From IMG/VR virus record IMGVR_UViG_3300025168_015970, positions 1-64,000 of that record: 64,000 nucleotides of DNA; one strand, given 5' to 3'. How positions within the stretch are numbered: position 1 is the first letter of the stretch; each line of letters begins with the position of its first letter. Positions 1 to 7,618 of the stretch are shown one piece after another. Origin of the DNA: a virus. Below the pieces are notes generated by a model. It searched no databases and was not told the origin of the DNA. It saw only the letters and a program-made list of their open reading frames with translations. Both the position numbers and the translations under genes were made by a program.

Positions 1-1167
1 CCATTCCCAGACATTAATCATAGGACACAATATAAACTTCATTGTTTTAATAAAATCAATATTATCTGACATTGCTTTACGCTTTGGATTATTACAACAG
101 TTAACCTGTATATCGGTGCGACTACCTCTATCGTTATATAAACTTTGAGGTACAGGAAAATTTTGATTAATACGAGCTACTAAATCAAAAGAATCAATAT
201 TATCTCCTTGATCTTTTACATGAGGAGAAGAACATACGTAAGAAATAGTCTTACCTTCTATTAATTTCGCTAATTGCTCATTACGTTTATAGTTAGTATA
301 CGTAGTAGTGTTTAACGCTTTCATTCTCGGGTCATGAAAATGAGCTTCTGGAGTAGGAGAACTAGAACTCCATTTGATAGCAGGTACTGAATGTTTTATG
401 TTAATAATATTATCATCTAAACCTTCATACCATATAGACTTATTGTGATGCCATCTACTTAATTGGTATTCAGTATTATCAACCATTAATTCTGACGGTA
501 CTATATCACTAGCAGTTGTATTTTGTACACATATAATAGGGTTAATAACAACACGATTATTTTTAAAACTCTTATCATATATAACATCTATAGGTAATAC
601 TTTTGCAAGTCTATTTTCTTCCATATAATAAGCAGGGTCACTAGGTATTTTGCTAGTAATTTTTGCTATCATATTTTTATTATAACCTATACTCTGAGTA
701 GCCCAGACTTCTCCTGAAGGTTTGTCTAAGTGAGCTGTTAATTGAATTAACTTAGTATTAAAAGTAGCGCCTAAATAAAATAAATCCCAATCTGTAGTTT
801 GTATTTCGTTATATAGTTCCTCAAAATTAATATTATCAATATGATTTTTTACAAACGTAATATCATCTTCTAGTACTAATATTCTATTATAATTATTATC
901 TATTGCATCTTGACAACATTTAACATGACTTAAAATACAACCTAAATGACCTAGGCTTGAAGTTCTAGTTCTATTATTAATTACATCTGTATATTTATCT
1001 TTTAAATAAACACCAGATATACGTTTATAGTTGATGTTATAATGAGATAGAATCTCATTGACCTGTTCCATTCGGTCAGGTCTAATATCTAAATTTATAA
1101 CATATACTTGATCGAAATATCTCGTTATAAATTTAGTAAACGAAGAAACCCCATTACGTTTAGCCAT
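1..1167 (-). CDS. Two-domain glycosyltransferase (GT25-like plus GT29/sialyltransferase-like), partial
   Basis: I translated this frame by hand from the ATG at 1167; it stays open for 389 codons to the window edge, so the C-terminus is missing. Residues about 18-85 look like family GT25 (LPS-type) glycosyltransferases: VYVINLDIRPDRMEQ near the start, then LGHLGCILSHVKCCQDAI and an EDD acidic motif in ILVLEDDITFV. The last 85 or so residues look like the sialylmotif region of family GT29: NIDSFDLVARIN, then a DRGSRTDI stretch. It begins 3 bp after the stop of the SIS isomerase gene, so the two are probably co-transcribed. Inference: it adds sugars to a phage or host-surface glycan. The acceptor is unknown, and the GT29 assignment rests on motif resemblance only. 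Confidence 0.65.
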   Translation of the reverse strand, partial: MAKRNGVSSFTKFITRYFDQVYVINLDIRPDRMEQVNEILSHYNINYKRISGVYLKDKYTDVINNRTRTSSLGHLGCILSHVKCCQDAIDNNYNRILVLEDDITFVKNHIDNINFEELYNEIQTTDWDLFYLGATFNTKLIQLTAHLDKPSGEVWATQSIGYNKNMIAKITSKIPSDPAYYMEENRLAKVLPIDVIYDKSFKNNRVVINPIICVQNTTASDIVPSELMVDNTEYQLSRWHHNKSIWYEGLDDNIINIKHSVPAIKWSSSSPTPEAHFHDPRMKALNTTTYTNYKRNEQLAKLIEGKTISYVCSSPHVKDQGDNIDSFDLVARINQNFPVPQSLYNDRGSRTDIQVNCCNNPKRKAMSDNIDFIKTMKFILCPMINVWEW

Positions 1168-1170
1168 ATT

Positions 1171-1812
1171 TTATTCTCCATTATAGTCCTCAACATACGG
1201 ACTTAAATTATCAAAATTACAGCTTAGCTTTGCTCGGCGATCCTTTTCATCATTAATTAATGGGCAACATTCTCCTGCTCCTTCTACTAACTGATAAAAC
1301 AGTATTAAACTTAAAATTTCCGCAGTATGAAAATGTTCAGTTTCAAGTATACATTCAATGACTGCATCATCAAACGGGAGTCTATCTGTATGTCTTAAAT
1401 TAACTGAAGGCTTACCTGTAATAATACAACACGGAACATCATTGTTAACAGACCAATTCAATGCTCCACATATATTTTTTGAAGTACCTGTAGAAGATAA
1501 ACCAATAATAAAAGCATTATCTTTATTAAAAGTATTTTTTATATGTAAATTATCTAACCACTTAACAAACAATTCTTCATAACCATTATCATTAGCTATT
1601 GAAGTAAGATAAGTCGGGCTATCTAAACTAATTACATTTTTAGTTGTTAATCTTGAACAGTCTGCTGCGCCATGTTGAGCAACTGCATAATTACCACCGT
1701 TACCTAAAACAATAATATTTTGTCGTTCATTAAAGAGAGTTTGTATCTGTTTAAAGGAGTCACTTTCACATATATCTTTAAATTTATTTTCTATACCCTC
1801 AAGATTTAACAT
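1171..1812 (-). CDS. SIS-domain phosphosugar isomerase, GmhA-like
   Basis: The 213-residue protein is one SIS (sugar isomerase) domain. Residues 37-51 (GNGGNYAVAQHGAAD) match the GmhA signature GNGGSAADAQHFAAE, and IIGLSSTGTSKNI corresponds to the second phosphate-binding loop (StSGnS). GmhA converts sedoheptulose-7-phosphate to D-glycero-D-manno-heptose-7-phosphate, the first step of LPS heptose synthesis. Length is close to bacterial GmhA (about 190-200 aa). It sits between two glycosyltransferase genes on the same strand, which supports a glycan role. The family is fairly sure; the exact substrate is inferred. The start is preceded by TATTAT and six bases, the same layout as other gene starts here. 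Confidence 0.7.
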   Translation of the reverse strand: MLNLEGIENKFKDICESDSFKQIQTLFNERQNIIVLGNGGNYAVAQHGAADCSRLTTKNVISLDSPTYLTSIANDNGYEELFVKWLDNLHIKNTFNKDNAFIIGLSSTGTSKNICGALNWSVNNDVPCCIITGKPSVNLRHTDRLPFDDAVIECILETEHFHTAEILSLILFYQLVEGAGECCPLINDEKDRRAKLSCNFDNLSPYVEDYNGE

Positions 1813-1836
1813 TTAAATATAATAAGATATAAAAAT

Positions 1837-2673
1837 TTAAAAGCCACTAATTATTTCCGCGGCTACATTATTTTTATTAAATTTTTCTAACTCATTATCA
1901 ATGTGCCAATAAACCTTTTTTATATTACCTTTAGTATCAACATCAAACTGTAATATTTTTTTATTAGATAGTAAGCCTTCAATTGAAGTACGGCCTAGAA
2001 ATATACCAGAAACAATATCACATTGTCTATAGTATTTTTCAACTCGCCATGTAGGTTCGTGGGTGATAAAATTCGGGTGTACAGTACTATAGTCGTTTCT
2101 ACCGACGTGCATAACTTTAAAGTTTTGTTTCTCTGATAGATCTAGCAAATATTTTAAAGGTTTATAACGTAAGTAATCTAAACTACCAGGGAACAAAACA
2201 ACTTTATCTTTAATACTCTTTTTCTTTTTGCAGTTATTAAAGTTAAACCTACCAAAATCAAAAGGGTTATATATAAGTTTAATTTTACTATTAGGTATTT
2301 TTCTCTTAATATAATCAACAATAGACGGTCTTATACCTATGTAACCAGTTATATTAGGATGTATTATCGGCTCTTCTAAATCTAAAACTTCTGAATGAAC
2401 TATATTAATATTTTTTTTGCTTTTTACATTTTTTAGATACTCCCATATTACTTTACCATGAGAAAATAAAACTAAATCATATTCATTAGAACTTATAAGT
2501 TCTTTAGATGGAAAATTTATATTGCTTGATTTATCTACAAGCGGTGAACCAACAAACGGAGAATATATAGAAACAATATGACCTGCATCTCTTAAAGCTG
2601 TAGATAATTCATAAAAATATATTTCTGATCCAGTAAATTCTTTATAACTAAGACAACCTATAAGTATATTCAC
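1837..2673 (-). CDS. Glycosyltransferase, GT4/GT-B-like
   Basis: A 278-residue protein opening with MNILIGCLSYKEFTGSEIYF, the N-terminal loop typical of GT4-type glycosyltransferases (GG/TGSE motif for the nucleotide-sugar fold). A central VVLFPGSLDYLRYKPL segment resembles the start of the second Rossmann half, and GIFLGRTSIEGLLSNKKIL resembles the C-terminal nucleotide-sugar-binding E-x7-E region. It is shorter than usual (350-400 aa). The start codon is GTG. It is the upstream gene of a three-gene minus-strand glycan cluster with the SIS isomerase and the two-domain glycosyltransferase. Donor and acceptor are unknown. Confidence 0.6.
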   Translation of the reverse strand: MNILIGCLSYKEFTGSEIYFYELSTALRDAGHIVSIYSPFVGSPLVDKSSNINFPSKELISSNEYDLVLFSHGKVIWEYLKNVKSKKNINIVHSEVLDLEEPIIHPNITGYIGIRPSIVDYIKRKIPNSKIKLIYNPFDFGRFNFNNCKKKKSIKDKVVLFPGSLDYLRYKPLKYLLDLSEKQNFKVMHVGRNDYSTVHPNFITHEPTWRVEKYYRQCDIVSGIFLGRTSIEGLLSNKKILQFDVDTKGNIKKVYWHIDNELEKFNKNNVAAEIISGF

Positions 2674-2707
2674 TGTAAGTATTTTAATTGTAAACTACGA
2701 AAAAGCA

Positions 2708-2715
2708 AATAAATA
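2708..2715 (+). promoter_or_regulatory. Late-promoter box (AATAAATA) before phoH
   Basis: AATAAATA differs by one base from the T4 late-promoter box TATAAATA. It ends 9 nt before the PhoH ATG. A variant AAAATA box lies 6 nt from the divergent GTG at 2673 on the other strand. Confidence 0.5.
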
Positions 2716-2724
2716 CTTAAAGAT

Positions 2725-3519
2725 ATGGCTAAACGTATACGCGTTTCCGCGAGTTCTAACTCAACTAAAAAAACCGCTGCTAGTGGTCGTAGAGTTAGCA
2801 AAAAAACAAAAATTAGTAAAACTGAAATTACTAATAGTATAGAAAAAAATACATTTCTTGATTATAATATACAACAAAAATACAATCTAACACCAGTACA
2901 TGAAAATTTCTTAGATGTATGTTTTAAGGATACCTGTAATTTGTCCTTAATAGATGGTCCTGCAGGGTCAGCTAAAACTTACCTATCTGTATATATAGCT
3001 CTTCAGCTGCTCCGGACCCATAAAATAGAAGAAATTATATATATTCGAAGTGTTGTTGAGTCTGCATCTAAAAGTATGGGTTCATTACCTGGAGAAGTTG
3101 AAGATAAATTCTTACCATGGAGTTTACCTTTATTAGAGAAATTAAATGAGCTCCTAGATAAACCTACGATTAATAACTTAATGTCAGAAAGTTTTATAAA
3201 GTGCGTACCCGTTAATTATACAAGAGGATTAACGTTTAAAAATGCATGTGTATTAATTGATGAATCTCAAAATTTAACTAAAGAGGAACTTACTACAATT
3301 TTAACTAGATTTGGTCATAATTCAAAATATATTGTTATTGGAGATTCTCAACAAAGTGATATCGGTAATAAATCTGGATTTGATTTAATATTTAAAGCGT
3401 TTAATACAGAGGAATCTTTAGAACATGGTATGAATGTATTTAAATTTACGGAACTTGAAATTGTTAGATCAGAAATATTAAAATATATCGTAAGAATACT
3501 ACAAAAGATAAAAAGTTAA
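2725..3519 (+). CDS. phoH: PhoH-like P-loop ATPase
   Basis: The 264-residue protein has a Walker A at about 78-85 (GPAGSAKT) followed by YLSVYIALQLL, and a Walker B ACVLIDESQNLT at about 170-181. Both are characteristic of the PhoH family and of the ATPase domain of RhlB/PhoH-like proteins. PhoH is very common in marine T4-like phages; its role is unsettled, with suggestions including phosphate stress and RNA metabolism. The first 40 residues are a basic Ser/Lys-rich extension outside the ATPase core. It is a single plus-strand gene whose 3' end overlaps the minus-strand gene ending at 3516 by four bases. Confidence 0.85.
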   Translation: MAKRIRVSASSNSTKKTAASGRRVSKKTKISKTEITNSIEKNTFLDYNIQQKYNLTPVHENFLDVCFKDTCNLSLIDGPAGSAKTYLSVYIALQLLRTHKIEEIIYIRSVVESASKSMGSLPGEVEDKFLPWSLPLLEKLNELLDKPTINNLMSESFIKCVPVNYTRGLTFKNACVLIDESQNLTKEELTTILTRFGHNSKYIVIGDSQQSDIGNKSGFDLIFKAFNTEESLEHGMNVFKFTELEIVRSEILKYIVRILQKIKS

Positions 3520-3707
3520 AGATGAAACGTCAATGCTTTACGCATTCTTTCGAATAAAGTTCGTTTATTTTGACCACTCTCAACTAAACGAGAATATTCT
3601 AATTTAAATGCTTCTATAAATTCTGGAGATAAATCAAATTTGCGCGGATAAAAAGACCTAATCCGTCTAATCATATATTTTTCACATAATTTGTCATACT
3701 CTTGCAT
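3516..3707 (-). CDS. Small basic protein, unknown function
   Basis: A 63-residue, Arg/Lys-rich protein with no motif I recognise. It is supported as a gene by tight packing: its ATG lies one base after the stop of the next minus-strand gene's frame, its end overlaps the convergent phoH by four bases, and an ATTAAATA box lies exactly 5 nt upstream of its ATG. The predicted structure is mostly helical. A DNA- or RNA-binding role is possible from charge alone but is a guess. Confidence 0.55.
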   Translation of the reverse strand: MQEYDKLCEKYMIRRIRSFYPRKFDLSPEFIEAFKLEYSRLVESGQNKRTLFERMRKALTFHL

Positions 3708-4469
3708 TTAAGTATTTAATCTATTATTCTTTTTATCTTCAGCAACTTTTCTTTCCATTTCCTTTTTTATGTGAGAGTTTTCTTCAGGATCTACATCTTT
3801 CCATACTTCTTCTAGTTTTTTAATCTCTTCAAGAGTTTCTTCATCTAAAATATTACCAGGAGAGGTAGCTGAACCATCTTCATCTATATATAATTTTAAT
3901 AATTCTATACGTTCTTCCCTACTACCAAACACCTCGATAATAGGTGGCTTATCATCAACAACAAAAAATGTTGTCTTCGGATTCTGTTCATGTTCTCGGT
4001 GTACAGCTTTGAAGATATTATCTATAGATTCTACAATTTCAGAATCTGTATCTCTTAAGTCATCCTCCTCCATTGGTACAGGGGCTACTTTAGTTATAGG
4101 AGTAAAAAATATAACATCTAAATTTCGAAAACTCTCTCTTACTAATGGTATACACTTACCAATAAATGCTTCATCTATGTCATTATCTGGCTGCTCAACA
4201 GCCCACATACTATATACTAAATTATCTAAAGGGCATCTATCAAAAACTACATTATCTCCTGATCTATATTTTTGAGTTTCTTCAATTTGAAAATTAAGAA
4301 TTTCCCATTGAGTTTTTTTATTTGTTTTTGATGAGTGGTCGAGATTATTATCTTTGATAATATCTCTATATGTTTTTTTAGGTGTAACATAATTAGGCCA
4401 CTGTCCTAAAAAATCTTTTATTAAAGTAGTTTTTCCTTGACAAGCTGTTCCACTAATTGCAATCCTCAT
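3708..4469 (-). CDS. P-loop nucleoside/nucleotide kinase-like ATPase
   Basis: A 253-residue protein. Residues 5-15 (ISGTACQGKTT) form a Walker A loop, and VVFDRCPLDNLVYSMW at about 74-89 resembles the DR(S/C)xxD catalytic segment of nucleoside or NadR-type kinases (AAA_28-like). The last 50 residues are highly charged and probably helical. It lies in the minus-strand cluster with the preQ0 genes, 18 bp after queE. Candidate roles are a nucleotide or ribosylnicotinamide kinase; the substrate cannot be read from the sequence. The HIGH-motif nucleotidyltransferase at 6542-7612 could be a partner if both belong to NAD salvage. Confidence 0.55.
   Translation of the reverse strand: MRIAISGTACQGKTTLIKDFLGQWPNYVTPKKTYRDIIKDNNLDHSSKTNKKTQWEILNFQIEETQKYRSGDNVVFDRCPLDNLVYSMWAVEQPDNDIDEAFIGKCIPLVRESFRNLDVIFFTPITKVAPVPMEEDDLRDTDSEIVESIDNIFKAVHREHEQNPKTTFFVVDDKPPIIEVFGSREERIELLKLYIDEDGSATSPGNILDEETLEEIKKLEEVWKDVDPEENSHIKKEMERKVAEDKKNNRLNT
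3713..3720 (-). promoter_or_regulatory. Late-promoter box (ATTAAATA), 5 nt from ATG at 3707
   Basis: On the minus strand ATTAAATA is followed by five bases and then the ATG. With the T4 late box at -13 to -6, transcription would start on the A of the start codon. Confidence 0.5.
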
Positions 4470-4476
4470 ATTTTTT

Positions 4477-4484
4477 TATTTATT
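4477..4484 (-). promoter_or_regulatory. Late-promoter box (AATAAATA), 7 nt from ATG at 4469
   Basis: AATAAATA on the minus strand, seven bases (mostly A) before the ATG of the P-loop kinase gene. It falls in the short gap between queE and this gene. Confidence 0.4.
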
Positions 4485-4487
4485 AAA

Positions 4488-5249
4488 TTATACTTTTAAG
4501 GCCATGTCCCATACTAATAGGTGTAATCTAGGGCTAAATTTAAAATGATAAGATTTAGCAAACTCAGCTATTTCTTCTGCTCTTTCAATATGCTCTTTTC
4601 TACTACCAGCACAAGGCATTAACCAGACTCTATCATTTGGTATATTAAATTTATGTACATACTTTGTTAATACTTCTTGTAAGTCTTCTTCCTTACTAAT
4701 AACAAATTTAAAACCAGAATTATTTGTTACATGCCATTTTAATACCTCTGGTTTATATCTTCGCTCCTCAGGATCACCATTATTACTAAGCTTAGGGGAT
4801 GTCGTAAACGTTGCACCAACTCTTAACCAGTCGCTATGAGGCATAATCGTTGCATTAGTTTCAAAATCAATCCTAGGTACTGTACCCCACTCTACTTCTA
4901 TATGCTCTAAAAATTTAAGTAATTTAGGTTGCTGTACTAATGGTTCACCTCCAGTAATTTTCCAAATTGCTCCATTCTCAAGAGCTTTTCTGTAACCACC
5001 ATCTTCTAGATATGTAGTTAACTCTGCAAAGGTCATCTTATTCTTTACACTCCAAGAAATAAAACTATCACAACCATGAGGAGAATCAGCTGAAGCGAAG
5101 CCTTGACATGTTAAATTACACATTGATAACCTCATGAATACTGAAGGCCAGCCTACGTATTCTCCTTCGCCCTCAATAGTATAAAATACTTTATCGTCAG
5201 ATAATAATAATGTTTTATCCTTAAGGTCTTCCTTATAATCGTTCGTCAT
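4488..5249 (-). CDS. queE: 7-carboxy-7-deazaguanine synthase (radical SAM)
   Basis: The 253-residue protein has the QueE N-terminal signature FYTIEGEGEYVGWPSVFMRL and the radical-SAM GGEP motif (KITGGEPLVQQ). ETNATI and WLMPCAGS match later conserved QueE blocks. QueE rearranges 6-carboxytetrahydropterin to 7-carboxy-7-deazaguanine using SAM and a [4Fe-4S] cluster. The cluster cysteines are C44, C48 and C60 (CX3CX11C) rather than the usual CX3CX2C; expanded spacing is known in some bacterial and phage QueE proteins. It lies in an overlapping run with a 49-residue gene and queD, divergent from folE. Together these provide three of the four preQ0 steps. Confidence 0.85.
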   Translation of the reverse strand: MTNDYKEDLKDKTLLLSDDKVFYTIEGEGEYVGWPSVFMRLSMCNLTCQGFASADSPHGCDSFISWSVKNKMTFAELTTYLEDGGYRKALENGAIWKITGGEPLVQQPKLLKFLEHIEVEWGTVPRIDFETNATIMPHSDWLRVGATFTTSPKLSNNGDPEERRYKPEVLKWHVTNNSGFKFVISKEEDLQEVLTKYVHKFNIPNDRVWLMPCAGSRKEHIERAEEIAEFAKSYHFKFSPRLHLLVWDMALKV

Positions 5250-5382
5250 TTAAATATAAATCTTTAACATCTCTAGGCTCTGGCTTAACCTCTTCCTTTT
5301 TTGGTTTGCCCCAATCAATATCATTCCAGTTATCACCGATTTTTGATATATCTTCTTTACGTCTTTTACTACCTTTACTCAT
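5233..5382 (-). CDS. Small charged protein between queD and queE
   Basis: A 49-residue frame read by hand, beginning MSKGSKRRKEDISKIGDNW and ending KDLYLNDERL. Its ATG overlaps the queD stop (ATGAGTAA arrangement), and its stop lies 17 bases inside the queE start. This coupling is typical of real phage operon genes. It is rich in Lys, Asp and Glu and has no recognised domain. It may simply link translation of queD and queE; no function can be assigned. Confidence 0.5.
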   Translation of the reverse strand: MSKGSKRRKEDISKIGDNWNDIDWGKPKKEEVKPEPRDVKDLYLNDERL

Positions 5383-5842
5383 TTGATAATCTAATCTCCG
5401 TTTCTATACCTTCATAAATAGCAGAATTATTTTCATGTTCAAATATTTCTACTTTCTTACACCAACATCTACCCTTAGTAATTTCTTTTATGTATTCATC
5501 TGCTGTCTTGTAACAAAACTCAGCAAATTTCTCAATACCAACTCCACCTTCCATAATACGTAAATCTACAATATCATGCTCATTTAAAGATTTAAAGTTT
5601 GCTATTGCTGGGTCAGTAGACGAAATAACTGTAGTATGATCAAATTGAAGTTGGAATATTTTCTTAAGGTTTTTTAAACTACCAAAATCTACAACCCAAT
5701 TATTCTCATCTAACTCTTTCGCACCGAACCAGAATTTACCGACTAAACGATATCCATGAATAAATCGACAATGAGACTTTGCTTCAGGCTGCCTAAAGGC
5801 ACAACTACCTAATTCAATAATCTTAGTACTGCTAAAAGACAT
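5375..5842 (-). CDS. queD: 6-carboxytetrahydropterin synthase, divergent phage type
   Basis: The 155-residue protein aligns by eye with QueD/PTPS: a catalytic-Cys/HG block (SHCRFIHGYRL, residues 23-33), then NWVVDFGSLKNL, an FDH motif and the C-terminal glutamate region (EIFEHENNSAIYEG). QueD converts dihydroneopterin triphosphate to 6-carboxytetrahydropterin. Two of the three classical zinc histidines look changed: AAHR is CAFR here, and HGH is HGY. From memory, CAFR/HGY variants form a recognisable phage and proteobacterial QueD subgroup. Position between queE and divergent folE supports the role. A sigma70-like promoter precedes it at 5850-5877. Confidence 0.8.
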   Translation of the reverse strand: MSFSSTKIIELGSCAFRQPEAKSHCRFIHGYRLVGKFWFGAKELDENNWVVDFGSLKNLKKIFQLQFDHTTVISSTDPAIANFKSLNEHDIVDLRIMEGGVGIEKFAEFCYKTADEYIKEITKGRCWCKKVEIFEHENNSAIYEGIETEIRLSNE

Positions 5843-5849
5843 AAAAGCT

Positions 5850-5877
5850 ATTATAACTGAAGCCTAAAAAAATTCAA
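5850..5877 (-). promoter_or_regulatory. Sigma70-like promoter of queD
   Basis: Minus strand: TTGAAT (5872-5877), 16-nt spacer, TATAAT (5850-5855), then 7 nt to the queD ATG. It is back to back with the folE promoter, leaving 3 bp between the two -35 boxes. Confidence 0.65.
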
Positions 5878-5880
5878 CTG

Positions 5881-5908
5881 TTGATTACTTAGCGGCTTCC
5901 TATATAAT
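5881..5908 (+). promoter_or_regulatory. Sigma70-like promoter of folE
   Basis: TTGATT (5881-5886), 16-nt spacer, TATAAT (5903-5908), then exactly 6 nt to the folE ATG at 5915. The expected transcription start falls on the start codon, and there is no room for a Shine-Dalgarno sequence. Confidence 0.7.
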
Positions 5909-5914
5909 AACTGC

Positions 5915-6550
5915 ATGAGTGAATTATTGCAGTATGCAAACGGTAACTTACCACGGTCTGAAGAAGAGAAAGAAATAATTATTGAGAAAGCAGCATCCGC
6001 TTATGAGAAATATATGGACGCTCTAGGTTTTGATTGGAGAAATGATCCTAATAGTTCAGATACCCCGAGACGAGTAGCAAAGGCTTTTGTTAATGACTTA
6101 GCTGAAGGTTGTTATAATTTACCACCAAGGATTACAGCATTCGATAATGTGGATAAATATGATGGATTAGTATTTCAAGGTAATATTAAGGTAAATTCTT
6201 TTTGTTCTCATCATCATTTACCGTTTATTGGTCAAGCTCATGTATCTTACATACCTGGTAAAGACGGAAAAGTAATTGGACTAAGTAAAATTAATCGAAT
6301 TGTTGAATGGTTTGCGAGACGACCACAAGTACAAGAAAATTTAACGATGCAAATTCATAATTATATGAATGAAGTATGTAAAGATAATAAAGGTATTGCG
6401 GTCTTAGTTTCAGCTAATCATACTTGTGCTGGACTTCGCGGAGTTAAGCATGATAGTATTATGAAAACTGCGAGAATGTCAGGAGCATTTTTAGATAAAA
6501 CAGATTTGACAAGACAAGAGTTTTACGATTTTATAAGAGACTTAAAGTGA
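5915..6550 (+). CDS. folE: GTP cyclohydrolase I
   Basis: A 211-residue FolE. The zinc site is C97 and the histidines in CSHHHLPF (97-104), with C171 in NHTCAGLRGVKH as the third ligand. VIGLSKINRIVEWFARRPQVQ is the most conserved block of the family. FolE converts GTP to dihydroneopterin triphosphate, the entry to both folate and preQ0. With queD and queE divergently adjacent and queC at 19837, the preQ0 role is clear. It has its own promoter and a terminator-like hairpin just beyond its stop, so it is probably monocistronic. Its end overlaps the convergent gene by 9 bp. Confidence 0.92.
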   Translation: MSELLQYANGNLPRSEEEKEIIIEKAASAYEKYMDALGFDWRNDPNSSDTPRRVAKAFVNDLAEGCYNLPPRITAFDNVDKYDGLVFQGNIKVNSFCSHHHLPFIGQAHVSYIPGKDGKVIGLSKINRIVEWFARRPQVQENLTMQIHNYMNEVCKDNKGIAVLVSANHTCAGLRGVKHDSIMKTARMSGAFLDKTDLTRQEFYDFIRDLK

Positions 6551-7612
6551 GTCTAAAATTTGTTTGATTTGATCAAGGTCGACATGCTCCGGTATGTCGG
6601 CTTTTATTTTGTCAAAATCATCAAAATTATCTCTTATATTACTCGCGCTATATGGTCTACCATCAGGGCTAGAGGATACCTCGACTGCAGATTGTTCTGG
6701 GTCAATAATATTAATATCTAACCCTTCTTTTTCAGCCCATGGACTAGCATAAGACCAACGTTTCCAATCATTGTCTTTTTTACTTGCACCTAATACAGCT
6801 GTTGTACCAGGGTCTAAAGTTTTAAGAGATTCATAAGCAGAAGTTACAGGAGAAGGATGTTCAGATATACTTATAGTAACGTTATTCAAAGGTTGGGTAT
6901 ATATTTCAAATATTTGTTTTGCTGCAGCGGGAGTAATTAATTTACCGTCTTTAGTTCTTCTTTCACTTTTAGCAGAAGGTGCTGAAATTAAAACATGTAT
7001 TTGTCCCTGAGGGTACATATTACTATATTGTTCCACCATTTCGTAATGGCCTCTATGAGGGGGTTTAAAACTACCGGGTATAAGTACAACTACTCTATCA
7101 GTATCAGCTTCCGCTAAACTGTTTTTTTTTAAATCATCTATAAGAGTATCTATTTTAGAATCAAAATTTTCACTCAAACCATAATCAACAACAATCTTGC
7201 GTAATATCTTTGCTATTTCTTTCGCATTTTCTGGTTGTACATCTTGAGTTATAGCTTCTCTTTCAACATCAGATAAACTAACATTATCTAAATCAACAAA
7301 TAAAGATTTACGCGCTAAATTAACATAAAATGTTTCTCCTTCTGTAGTTAACGGAGCTGGTGCTTCTGGTGCTGGTGCTGGGGCTTCTGGCTGTTCTCCT
7401 TGATTTAATTCATCCCCTTCAGCTTCATCTAAAGATTTCAATAACTCCTGTCTTTTCTTTTTTGCTTTTTGAGCGATTTGTTTTTTGACTGGGTCTTTAG
7501 TAGTACCATCTTCAACCTCTTTTTCAATACGGTCAATTTCCGATTGATCGGTTTTTGCTGGTTTTTTACCACCATGCATCATTTCATGTATCTTAGAGAG
7601 AAACTTACTCAT
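6542..7612 (-). CDS. HIGH-motif nucleotidyltransferase with long N-terminal extension
   Basis: The 356-residue protein has a C-terminal cytidylyltransferase/NMNAT-like domain starting at about 172: VVVLIPGSFKPPHRGHYEMV (HxGH at 186-189) and a late SASNIR motif matching the family's (S/T)xxxR. This fold joins NMP moieties to phosphorylated substrates (for example NMN to NAD). Residues 1-75 are charged and helical, followed by a Pro/Ala-rich linker (75-90) and a helical segment (90-165). The amphipathic opening MSKFLSKIHEMM resembles other short N-terminal segments in the window. A full TATAAATA box lies 6 nt upstream. The substrate is unknown; NAD salvage is one option, a virion-associated enzyme another. 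Confidence 0.6.
   Translation of the reverse strand: MSKFLSKIHEMMHGGKKPAKTDQSEIDRIEKEVEDGTTKDPVKKQIAQKAKKKRQELLKSLDEAEGDELNQGEQPEAPAPAPEAPAPLTTEGETFYVNLARKSLFVDLDNVSLSDVEREAITQDVQPENAKEIAKILRKIVVDYGLSENFDSKIDTLIDDLKKNSLAEADTDRVVVLIPGSFKPPHRGHYEMVEQYSNMYPQGQIHVLISAPSAKSERRTKDGKLITPAAAKQIFEIYTQPLNNVTISISEHPSPVTSAYESLKTLDPGTTAVLGASKKDNDWKRWSYASPWAEKEGLDINIIDPEQSAVEVSSSPDGRPYSASNIRDNFDDFDKIKADIPEHVDLDQIKQILDSL
6575..6611 (+). terminator. Rho-independent terminator of folE, inside the opposing gene
   Basis: Stem CGACATGC (6580-6587), UNCG-type loop TCCG, then GTATGTCG (6592-6599) with one G-T wobble. The stem extends by further pairs on each side and is followed by the T-rich GCTTTTATTTT. It lies within the 3' coding end of the minus-strand gene at 6542-7612. 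Confidence 0.6.
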
Positions 7613-7618
7613 CTTAAT

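Noticed and set aside
1358-1582. Plus-strand open frame opposite the GmhA-like gene
   Set aside because: Entirely antisense to a well-supported gene, no promoter box or SD and no recognisable protein. Similar antisense or out-of-phase frames (for example 4009-4275, 10134-10439, 16787-17176, 43969-44229, 57910-58134) were rejected for the same reasons.
6541-6557. Small hairpin AGACT...AGTCT at the folE stop as a terminator
   Set aside because: Only about five pairs and no T-run; the hairpin at 6575-6611 is far stronger.
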